Shown here in pieces: positions 1 through 4,625 of a DNA stretch of 5,406 nt. The DNA is taken from NCBI GenBank assembly GCA_019323525.1, contig JAHWHD010000051.1, positions 1 to 5,406 of the forward strand, given 5' to 3'. A program made the translations under genes and the position numbers. The stretch's first letter is position 1, and every line of letters begins with the position of its first letter. The notes under the pieces are model-generated. The model saw only the letters and a program-made list of their open reading frames with translations. It searched no databases and was not told where the DNA came from. This DNA is from Candidatus Woesearchaeota archaeon. Its GTDB lineage: Archaea; Nanobdellota; Nanobdellia; Woesearchaeales; JAHWHD01.

Positions 1-766
1 CACCACCATAAGTATCAACAATGATCTTTCTACCTGTAAGACCAGCGTCAGCATACGGACCTCCCCTGACAAAAGCACCTGTTGGGTTTACATGGAACTT
101 TGTATTAGCATCAATAAGATCTCCGCACACAGGCTTGATAATCTTATCAATTACCTCGCTCCTGATAGTGTCATACTCCACACCTTCATCGTGCTGTGTA
201 GATACAACTACAGTATCAATCCTTAAAGGTTTACCGTTCTCGTCATACTCGACTGACACCTGCGACTTACCGTCAGGCCTCACCCATTTAAGAAGTCCTG
301 TCTTTCTTACCTCAGCAAGCTTCCTTGTAAGCTTATGCGCATAGATGATTGGCATCGGCATAAGCTCAGGAGTTTCGTTGCAAGCATAACCATACATCAT
401 ACCCTGGTCACCTGCGCCTTGCTCTTTGTGCAAACCAGCACCTTCAGAAACTCCCTGGCTAATATCTGGAGATTGTTCAGTTATCTGTACCCAGACACAC
501 GCTGTTTCCCATTCAATGCCAAACTCAGCTTTAGTGTATCCTATCTCTTTTATCGTGTTTCTCACAACCAGCGGCACATCAACATAAGTGCTTGTAGTGA
601 TCTCTCCAAAAACCATCACGCCGCCGTTCTTTGTACCGCACTCGCATGCAACCCTTGCAGTAGGGTCTGCCTTGTATATTGCGTCCAGGATTGCGTCACT
701 GATCTTGTCACACATCTTATCAGGATGACCTTCTGTGACTGATTCTGAACTTATTATTCTTTTCAT
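1..766 (-). CDS. metK: S-adenosylmethionine synthetase, bacterial type (3' end cut off)
   Basis: Makes S-adenosylmethionine from methionine and ATP, releasing phosphate and diphosphate; a cytosolic enzyme that supplies methyl groups. I translated 255 codons from the ATG at 766-764; the reading frame runs off the left edge, so about one third of a usual ~390-aa MetK is missing. Visible: the N-terminal ESVTEGHPDK motif (residues 8-17, with His14 and Asp16 of the ATP site), the GAGDQG signature (117-122) followed by MMYGYACNET, STQHDE (189-194), and GLTGRKIIVDTYGG (242-255). These are motifs of the bacterial/eukaryotic MetK family, not of the separate archaeal synthetase family. The start overlaps the stop of the upstream gene as ATGA (766-763), and a GGGGTGA ribosome-binding site (777-771) lies 4 nt before it, so translation is probably coupled. 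The family call is near certain. Confidence 0.97.
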   Translation of the reverse strand, partial: MKRIISSESVTEGHPDKMCDKISDAILDAIYKADPTARVACECGTKNGGVMVFGEITTSTYVDVPLVVRNTIKEIGYTKAEFGIEWETACVWVQITEQSPDISQGVSEGAGLHKEQGAGDQGMMYGYACNETPELMPMPIIYAHKLTRKLAEVRKTGLLKWVRPDGKSQVSVEYDENGKPLRIDTVVVSTQHDEGVEYDTIRSEVIDKIIKPVCGDLIDANTKFHVNPTGAFVRGGPYADAGLTGRKIIVDTYGG

Positions 767-1110
767 TTTTTCACCCCAAGTTCTGTTTGAATTTGATCTA
801 TCTTTTTGTCAAGCCCTTCAAGTATCTGTTCACGCTTATCACCATAAGCAGAAGCTAAGGATCTAAGATGGCACCTCATCTCTCTCAGCAAGATAAGCCG
901 CTCATTGGCAGGCAAACGTGCATAATGCTCTTGCGCCAGCATGCCATCTAAATTAACACCATTTCTGTAAAGGATCCGAATATTATCATGGAACTCCAAA
1001 CCATCAAACCTATAAGACAAAACAGGGTTACCGTTGCTATCAGTTGAGTGTTCCACTATCTGCTTGCTCACATACTTTGGCTCATTTTCTTCTTGAACTG
1101 GTTGACTCAT
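763..1110 (-). CDS. Unknown 115-aa protein, first gene of the metK unit
   Basis: I do not recognise this protein. It is 115 residues, soluble, with no signal peptide or membrane segment. The N-terminus is polar and acidic. The middle (about residues 20-65) looks like mixed strand and loop, with YRFDGLEFHDNIRILYRNG at 33-51. The C-terminal half is helical and charged, ending in an amphipathic helix (about 90-113, with GLDKKIDQIQTELG) that could form a short coiled coil. It is read as a real gene because it has its own archaeal TATA box about 26 nt upstream, its stop overlaps the metK start (ATGA), and its last codons carry the metK ribosome-binding site. This suggests co-expression with SAM synthetase, but no function can be assigned. 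A GGAG lies 6-9 nt before the ATG, yet the TATA spacing predicts an almost leaderless mRNA. Confidence 0.8.
   Translation of the reverse strand: MSQPVQEENEPKYVSKQIVEHSTDSNGNPVLSYRFDGLEFHDNIRILYRNGVNLDGMLAQEHYARLPANERLILLREMRCHLRSLASAYGDKREQILEGLDKKIDQIQTELGVKK
771..777 (-). promoter_or_regulatory. Shine-Dalgarno site of metK
   Basis: GGGGTGA on the minus strand, 4 nt before the metK ATG, complementary to the CACCTCC-type end of archaeal 16S rRNA through GGTGA with a purine neighbour. It lies inside the last codons of the upstream gene. It supports the chosen metK start and reinitiation after the upstream stop. Confidence 0.7.
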
Positions 1111-1130
1111 AGCAACTCCAACAAAAGCAA

Positions 1131-1142
1131 TCTTATATAAAA
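1131..1142 (-). promoter_or_regulatory. TATA box of the 115-aa gene / metK unit
   Basis: The minus strand reads TTTTATATAAGA, a good archaeal TATA box, centred about 26 nt before the ATG at 1110. At the usual TATA-to-start distance of about 25 nt, transcription would begin at or next to the start codon, giving a leaderless or nearly leaderless mRNA. Confidence 0.65.
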
Positions 1143-1156
1143 CATCTTGACAATAT

Positions 1157-1230
1157 TATTCCAATCAGAATATGTCATATATGAAAGATAAGTATTCCAA
1201 AAAGAATTTAAATAACCTAAAATTATTCCT
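1157..1230. repeat. Three TATTCC copies and a 10-bp palindrome between divergent promoters
   Basis: TATTCCAA occurs at 1157-1164 and 1193-1200, and a shorter copy, TATTCCT, at 1224-1230. The second copy directly abuts the B-recognition/TATA region of the HTH-CBS gene, and the third lies just before its expected transcription start. Between the first two copies is a perfect palindrome TCATATATGA (1175-1184). These could be operator half-sites for the neighbouring HTH regulator. In AT-rich DNA such short matches may also arise by chance. Confidence 0.3.
1207..1215 (+). promoter_or_regulatory. TATA box of the HTH-CBS regulator gene
   Basis: TTTAAATAA preceded by the purine-rich stretch AAAAAGAA, a plausible B-recognition element. 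Its centre is 24 nt before the ATG at 1235, which predicts a leaderless mRNA starting at that ATG. It also argues against the longer reading frame opening at 1172, because that start would lie upstream of the promoter. Confidence 0.6.
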
Positions 1231-1234
1231 TAAT

Positions 1235-1780
1235 ATGGTAACATTAGACGACATAAAGATACTAAGGAAGAAGTTCAACTTAACTCAAGGAGAACTTGCA
1301 AAGAAAGCAGGAGTATCGCAGTCCTTGATAGCTAAGATAGAATCAGGACGCATAGATCCTGCATATTCCAAAGCTAAACAAATATTTAAAACACTTGAAC
1401 TACTCGAGAAAAAGCAAGAGGTAAAGATAGAGGACATCATGGGCAAAAGAATCATTTCTGTCAAGAGCTCTGACAAGATTAAGGACGTCATAAAGAAGAT
1501 GCGAAGCTACAACATATCACAACTGCCTGTGATAGACAATCAAATAACTACTGGCTTAGTCACAGAGTCAAGCATTCTTGACAAGATATCTTCAACAGAA
1601 GACCCTTCAAAGCTCACTGTTAAAGACGTTATGAAAGAACCTCCGCCGACAATCTCAATCACAACATCGCAGCAAGTCGCATCCTCACTGTTAAAACATT
1701 TCCCAATGTTGCTTGTTACAAAAAAAGGAAAAGTGGTTGGCTTGATAACAAAATCAGACTTACTTAACAGGATTCTTTGA
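1235..1780 (+). CDS. Transcriptional regulator, XRE-type HTH with C-terminal CBS pair
   Basis: A cytosolic DNA-binding regulator of the archaeal HTH-plus-CBS type (the COG3620-like architecture). At 181 aa it has an N-terminal XRE/Cro helix-turn-helix at about residues 5-58, with LTQGELAKKAGVSQSLIAKIESGR (16-39) as the classic core. Two CBS motifs follow: the first about 66-115 (IEDIMGKRIISV, then QLPVIDNQITTGLVTESSIL), the second about 126-181 (TVKDVMKEPPPTIS, then VTKKGKVVGLITKSDLL). CBS pairs bind adenosyl ligands such as AMP, ATP or SAM, so it probably couples ligand level to transcription; the ligand is not visible here. I chose the ATG at 1235 over the one at 1172 because residue 1 then sits just before the HTH and the TATA box lies 24 nt upstream. 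It is divergent from the metK unit and its 3' end overlaps the convergent gene by 21 bp. Confidence 0.93.
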   Translation: MVTLDDIKILRKKFNLTQGELAKKAGVSQSLIAKIESGRIDPAYSKAKQIFKTLELLEKKQEVKIEDIMGKRIISVKSSDKIKDVIKKMRSYNISQLPVIDNQITTGLVTESSILDKISSTEDPSKLTVKDVMKEPPPTISITTSQQVASSLLKHFPMLLVTKKGKVVGLITKSDLLNRIL

Positions 1781-2227
1781 CCTGTAGAAAAGTTCTAGTA
1801 TGAACCTGAAATAATCACAGTCCTTCTCGGAAGGGATCTCCCACTCAGTAAAATTTGTAGCTGGCCTTGAGACCTTGTCAGGTACACCGTCAATGTTGGT
1901 GTCTATAAAATCGTTTATCCTTGAATACTGCGGTTCTTCGTTAATATACTGGTATACCATGCTGACCTGGAGCCTGACTGCCTCAGGAGTAGTATAAGGG
2001 GATCTTGAAACAGCGTGCAGGTCATACCTGAACAATTTCCTGTCAAGGCTAGTGGTATGGACAAATGTTTTGCCTTTATCAAAACTGCAGGGGTTTGACT
2101 CAACACTCTTTGGAACAGCCCTTAGAAACCTCGCAAGATCGCTAGTTGTAGGGCTTCTTGAAGCACTCTGTCCAAACACAGAACCGCACAATGTAAATGC
2201 AAGCGCCGCAAACATCGAAGTCTTCAT
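1760..2227 (-). CDS. Small exported protein with a Ca-binding-like loop, function unknown
   Basis: A 155-aa protein that starts with a likely Sec signal peptide (Met-Lys, hydrophobic stretch about residues 5-17, then SVFGQSAS; cleavage probably near residue 19-22). No further membrane segment is seen, so it is probably released or held at the cell surface. The mature part is about 135 residues, with DTNIDGVPD at 109-117. That fits the DxNxDGxxD loop found in thrombospondin-type-3 and EF-hand-like calcium sites, here as a single copy. Cys47 and Cys137 could form a disulphide. I recognise no overall family, and no catalytic motif is evident. The start is supported by a TATA box about 28 nt upstream. 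Its last 21 bp overlap the end of the convergent HTH-CBS gene, and it is divergent from the 228-aa gene. Confidence 0.75.
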   Translation of the reverse strand: MKTSMFAALAFTLCGSVFGQSASRSPTTSDLARFLRAVPKSVESNPCSFDKGKTFVHTTSLDRKLFRYDLHAVSRSPYTTPEAVRLQVSMVYQYINEEPQYSRINDFIDTNIDGVPDKVSRPATNFTEWEIPSEKDCDYFRFILELFYRSKNPVK

Positions 2228-2250
2228 AGAAAATATAGAACATATGCTTG

Positions 2251-2260
2251 ATATATAAAG
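2251..2260 (-). promoter_or_regulatory. TATA box of the exported-protein gene
   Basis: The minus strand reads CTTTATATAT, centred about 28 nt before the ATG at 2227, which predicts a leaderless or very short-leader mRNA. It lies only about 20 bp from the TATA box of the divergent gene, so the two promoters are nearly back to back. Confidence 0.6.
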
Positions 2261-2280
2261 ATTTATCTAGTCAGAGTAAT

Positions 2281-2290
2281 CTTTTTATAG
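2281..2290 (+). promoter_or_regulatory. TATA box of the 228-aa gene
   Basis: CTTTTTATAG, centred about 26 nt before the ATG at 2312, so the mRNA is expected to begin at or close to the start codon. A GGG at 2307-2309 is too close to the ATG to act as a normal Shine-Dalgarno site. Confidence 0.55.
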
Positions 2291-2311
2291 AATCTACAGC
2301 TTCCCAGGGTT

Positions 2312-2998
2312 ATGGACGATATAGAACACGAAGTCAGGCAAATCATTATCGAATGCGAAACTGAAGAAACTGTCAGAGGATATAAGTCAGATCCAAAAAC
2401 CAAAGAAGTTGCAAACTCAGTTATAGATTCTGTGCTAGAAGCAATCGTCTCACCAGACGACCCTGAAGCTGCTGAAAAAATCAAAGCCATGGCTATGGAA
2501 GAAATAGAAAATAATATGGCTGAACATGCTTATGAATCTACTAAAAACAACTGGAGATCTTACGCTGAGATCCGCATAGCTTTTCTAGAATCTCTTAAAG
2601 AAGATATGGACCCTGAACTCAGAGTTGAATTAGAAGAGAAAAGCGAGCCACTGTTCCTCTGTTATCAGAGAAGAGACGCGTACGTAAAAGTTTTGGTAAG
2701 AATTGCGGTAGAGAAAGGAATTGACGCTGTGCGACTACAATCAGTTCGAGATTCTGCTTGGAGAGAGGTCTATGGCACTAAAGAAGCGTATATTAAAGAC
2801 AAATTAGCAATGCAACATAATCTTGAAGCTAATCTTGCTGAGGTCAGTAAAACCCTAGCTAAAGACGGACCTGTCGCCCAAGAATTTAGTAAAATATGTA
2901 AAGGATACGCAGGCATGGCAGATCCAAACGGAGTAGTGATTAGAGCATCAGAAGAATACATCCGTAAAGAAGCCGACCGTATATGGGGCACTGAATAG
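2312..2998 (+). CDS. Acidic all-helical protein of unknown function, 228 aa
   Basis: I do not recognise this protein. It is 228 residues, acidic and predicted to be almost wholly alpha-helical, with no signal peptide or membrane segment. Visible segments: an acidic N-terminal helix (1-25), a helix rich in Glu/Ala/Met at about 52-75, a region with SYAEIRIAFLESLKEDMDPEL (83-103), a central helix with two Arg (RRDAYVKVLVRIAVEKG, 120-136), and a C-terminal half of several amphipathic helices ending in EEYIRKEADRIWG. Cysteines (residues 15, 117, 196) are not arranged as a metal site. It reads as a genuine gene because the frame is open for its full length with a promoter 26 nt upstream and a tight fit to the next promoter, which begins 10 nt after its stop. 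It stands alone as a one-gene unit, so context gives no clue to its job. Confidence 0.72.
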   Translation: MDDIEHEVRQIIIECETEETVRGYKSDPKTKEVANSVIDSVLEAIVSPDDPEAAEKIKAMAMEEIENNMAEHAYESTKNNWRSYAEIRIAFLESLKEDMDPELRVELEEKSEPLFLCYQRRDAYVKVLVRIAVEKGIDAVRLQSVRDSAWREVYGTKEAYIKDKLAMQHNLEANLAEVSKTLAKDGPVAQEFSKICKGYAGMADPNGVVIRASEEYIRKEADRIWGTE

Positions 2999-3008
2999 AA
3001 CCACAAGA

Positions 3009-3016
3009 TTTATAAA
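3009..3016 (+). promoter_or_regulatory. TATA box of the S19e ribosomal operon
   Basis: TTTATAAA preceded by ACAAGA, a plausible B-recognition element. At normal spacing transcription begins around 3036-3040. That leaves a leader of about 55 nt before the S19e start, unlike the other promoters here, which sit about 25 nt from their start codons. Confidence 0.65.
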
Positions 3017-3040
3017 CCACCCCTTTCTCCTTTGAGATAT

Positions 3041-3094
3041 CCTGGAAACAGGTGATCTAGTTCCGCAAGGAACGCTGTTATAAGGTGATGTAAA
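3041..3094 (+). promoter_or_regulatory. Structured 5' leader of the S19e operon with two GNRA hairpins and a Shine-Dalgarno site
   Basis: The leader holds two perfect small hairpins: CCTG-GAAA-CAGG (3041-3052, 4-bp stem) and GTTCC-GCAA-GGAAC (3060-3073, 5-bp stem). Both close with GNRA tetraloops. The hexamer GGTGAT occurs twice: at 3051-3056, partly inside the first hairpin, and at 3084-3089, where it is the Shine-Dalgarno site 5 nt before the S19e ATA start. An ATG directly followed by TAA (3088-3093) overlaps this site. The structure may bind a ribosomal protein for feedback control or may protect the 5' end. The hairpins are seen directly; a role is inferred. Confidence 0.5.
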
Positions 3095-3682
3095 ATAGCA
3101 ATATTCAATGTAGATGCAAACGAGCTTATAGAAAAAGCAGCTGTTGAGCTGGCTAAGTTACCAGAGATGCAACCACCTGAATGGTCAAAGTTCGTAAAGA
3201 CAGGAAACCACAAAGAAAGACCTCCTGAAAGAGACGACTGGTGGCACATGCGTGCAGCATCAATCCTAAGAAAACTTTACAAGTACGGCCCTATTGGAGT
3301 CTCAAAACTAAGAAGTTACTATGGCGGCAGGAAGAACCGTGGCCATAAACCAGACATGTTTGTAAAAGGTTCTGGAAATATCATTCGAAAAATCTTACAA
3401 CAGCTAGAGAAAGCAGAGTTCGCTAAACAGGTAGAAGTTAAAGGTCATAAAGGACGAGTCATAAGTCCGAAAGGAAAATCATTGCTTGACAAATTAGCTG
3501 CGCAGCTTGCCAAGGGCAAAGCGCCAAAGAAAGTCGAAGAGACTAACGAAGAAAAAGAACAAAAACCTGCAGAAAAACCTAAAAAAGAGCAGAAAGTTGA
3601 AGCTAAAACAGAAAAAGTAATCGAAGAAAAAGAAGTGAAAAAACAAGAAACAAAAGAAGAACCTGCAGGAAAAAATGAATGA
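3095..3682 (+). CDS. rps19e: Ribosomal protein S19e (eS19) with apparent ATA start and K/E-rich tail
   Basis: A small-subunit protein of archaeal and eukaryotic ribosomes, needed for 40S-type subunit maturation in eukaryotes. The core is unmistakable: PPEWSKFVKTG (27-37), ERPPERDDWWHMRAASILRKL (41-61), the YGGRKNRGH block (76-84), GSGNIIRKILQQLE (92-105) and GRVISPKGKSLLDKL (120-134). The first ATG in frame (3167) would delete the conserved N-terminal segment. Translating upstream gives AIFNVDANELIEKAAVELAKLPEM, a normal S19e N-terminus, reaching an in-frame stop at 3086-3088. The only sensible start is ATA at 3095, placed 5 nt after GGTGAT; no ATG, GTG or TTG lies between. From about residue 141 a 55-residue Lys/Glu-rich, probably disordered tail extends beyond the usual ~150-aa family length. 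First gene of the operon; its end overlaps the PDCD5-like gene by 8 nt. The family is certain, the start unusual. Confidence 0.93.
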   Translation: MAIFNVDANELIEKAAVELAKLPEMQPPEWSKFVKTGNHKERPPERDDWWHMRAASILRKLYKYGPIGVSKLRSYYGGRKNRGHKPDMFVKGSGNIIRKILQQLEKAEFAKQVEVKGHKGRVISPKGKSLLDKLAAQLAKGKAPKKVEETNEEKEQKPAEKPKKEQKVEAKTEKVIEEKEVKKQETKEEPAGKNE

Positions 3683-3983
3683 GCTTGAAGAGTTAAGACA
3701 GAGGCGGTTACAGGAACTTCAAAAACAGCAGCAAGATATCGAGGAATTCAACCAGCAGGTAAACACTCTCGAGACAGCAGTCAAGCAGCACTTGACAAAG
3801 GAAGCTTTGTCACGTTACGGAAACCTGAAATCAGCGCATCCAGAGAAAGCAGTTCAGCTTTTAACAATACTTGCGCAGATAATCCAGACAGGAAAACTTC
3901 AGGTAATCGGTGATGAACAGTTAAAAGACATCCTTCAAAGGATGGAACCTCCTAAAAAGGAGTTCAAGATCACAAGGAAATAA
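3675..3983 (+). CDS. PDCD5-family DNA-binding protein
   Basis: A 102-aa member of the PDCD5 family (archaeal COG2118, related to human programmed cell death 5 and archaeal MTH1615-type proteins). These are small helical proteins that bind DNA in vitro; their cellular role in archaea is not settled. Visible: a Glu/Gln/Leu-rich N-terminal helix (1-35), then the family core with TKEALSRYGNLKSAHPEKA (41-59) and LLTILAQIIQTGKLQVIGDEQLKDIL (62-87), and the basic C-terminus KKEFKITRK (94-102). Length is normal for archaeal members. The ATG overlaps the last codons of S19e by 8 nt, and an AGGA (3667-3670) sits 4 nt upstream, suggesting coupled translation. The position between S19e and L39e is the standard archaeal gene order, which supports the call. 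Confidence 0.95.
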   Translation: MNELEELRQRRLQELQKQQQDIEEFNQQVNTLETAVKQHLTKEALSRYGNLKSAHPEKAVQLLTILAQIIQTGKLQVIGDEQLKDILQRMEPPKKEFKITRK

Positions 3984-3985
3984 GA

Positions 3986-4159
3986 ATGGCAAGATACAAG
4001 ACAAGGTCAAGAAAGAAAAGGCTTGCAAAGAAAGCAGAGCAGACTAAATGGGCGCCTTTCTGGACAGTGCCTAAGAAGTACGGTACAGGCAGAAGAGTCC
4101 ATCCTGGCAGGCACACTGCTGTAAAGAGAAGCTGGAAACGAGGAAGCACTAAAGCATAA
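3986..4159 (+). CDS. rpl39e: Ribosomal protein L39e (eL39)
   Basis: A small, very basic large-subunit protein that lies in the wall of the ribosomal exit tunnel in archaea and eukaryotes. At 57 aa it is slightly longer than the usual ~51. It begins MARYKTRSRKKRLAKKAEQT, continues with KWAPFWTVPKKYG (21-33) and ends VHPGRHTAVKRSWKRG (38-53). This follows the family pattern of KxRLAK, P-x-W, then HPxRR-x-W-RR; the last part is somewhat diverged, with HTAVKRSW where most members have RRHWRR. The ATG lies 2 nt after the PDCD5 stop and the next gene starts 8 nt after its TAA, so it is an operon-internal gene. Both length and gene order fit. Confidence 0.92.
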   Translation: MARYKTRSRKKRLAKKAEQTKWAPFWTVPKKYGTGRRVHPGRHTAVKRSWKRGSTKA

Positions 4160-4167
4160 TTGATAAA

Positions 4168-4617
4168 ATGGCAGACAGAACATATAATGTACCTTTGAGA
4201 AAAGAATGGCTTAAAACTCCTAAGTACAGGCGCTCAAAAAAGGCAATGATCGCTTTAAAAGAGTTTCTAGCTCGCCATATGAAAGTTGAAATCAAGAATG
4301 TTAAGATAGGTAAACACGCTAACTTAAAAATTTGGGAGCGCGGCATCAGGAACCCGCCGCACCATATCAAAGTAAATGTCTCTAAAGACGATGAAGGGAT
4401 TGTAAAGGCAGAGATTGTCGGAGCTCCAGTCGAGAAACAGCCTGAAAAGAAAGAAAAGCACAAGAAAGAGATGACTGAGAGAGAGAAGAAAAAGGAAGAG
4501 ATAAAGAAAAAGCTAGAAGGTTTGAAGAAGCAGAAAAAAGAAGAACCTAAAGAGACAAAAGAGGAAAAGAAACCTGAACCAGTAAAAGAAACACCAGAGC
4601 AGGCACCTAAAGAGTAA
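4168..4617 (+). CDS. rpl31e: Ribosomal protein L31e (eL31) with long K/E-rich tail
   Basis: A large-subunit protein found near the exit-tunnel opening in archaea and eukaryotes. Residues 1-88 are the L31e domain: RTYNVPLRKEWLKTPKYRRSKKA (4-26), IALKEFLARHMKVE (28-41), VKIGKHANLKIWERGIRNPPHHIKVNV (45-71), and the closing strand AEIVGAP (81-87). The family is usually 80-95 aa; here 61 more residues follow, almost all Lys, Glu, Pro and Gln, including a likely charged helix at about 100-126. A similar tail is found on S19e in the same operon. Gene order S19e-PDCD5-L39e-L31e is typical of archaea, but eIF6, which often comes next, is absent and a new promoter follows. The start is the first ATG, 8 nt after the L39e stop. 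Confidence 0.95.
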   Translation: MADRTYNVPLRKEWLKTPKYRRSKKAMIALKEFLARHMKVEIKNVKIGKHANLKIWERGIRNPPHHIKVNVSKDDEGIVKAEIVGAPVEKQPEKKEKHKKEMTEREKKKEEIKKKLEGLKKQKKEEPKETKEEKKPEPVKETPEQAPKE

Positions 4618-4619
4618 AC

Positions 4620-4625
4620 TTTTTT
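4620..4625 (+). terminator. Possible oligo-T terminator of the ribosomal operon
   Basis: Six consecutive T residues begin 3 nt after the L31e stop codon. Archaeal RNA polymerase ends transcription at oligo-T runs in the non-template strand. The run is shared with the TATA box of the next gene, so termination and initiation signals overlap. No hairpin precedes it, as is normal in archaea. Confidence 0.4.

Noticed and set aside
21..742. Two plus-strand open frames (21-344 and 335-742) of 107 and 135 codons
   Set aside because: They lie wholly antisense to metK, whose conserved motifs are clear, and their translations resemble no protein family.
1172..1234. A longer HTH-CBS protein starting at the ATG at 1172
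   Set aside because: The extra 21 residues span the TATA box (1207-1215) and add nothing to the HTH domain; the ATG at 1235 has the correct promoter spacing.
2233..2328. Direct repeat ATATAGAACA at 2233-2242 and 2319-2328
   Set aside because: Ten AT-rich bases, the second copy lying inside codons of the 228-aa gene; most likely chance.
3041..3094. A box C/D or H/ACA guide RNA in the S19e leader
   Set aside because: GGTGATG resembles a C box only partly, there is no paired CTGA D box at fitting distance, and there is no ACA-terminated guide hairpin.
3010..3249. Minus-strand open frame opposite the S19e leader and N-terminus
   Set aside because: Antisense shadow of the promoter, leader and S19e coding sequence; no family resemblance and no promoter.
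3167..3682. S19e starting at the first ATG, 3167
   Set aside because: It would lack the conserved N-terminal helix, which is present upstream in the same frame, and has no ribosome-binding site; ATA at 3095 fits better.
4149..4463. Minus-strand open frame opposite L31e
   Set aside because: Antisense to a conserved ribosomal protein gene, composition typical of a complement of Lys/Glu-rich codons.
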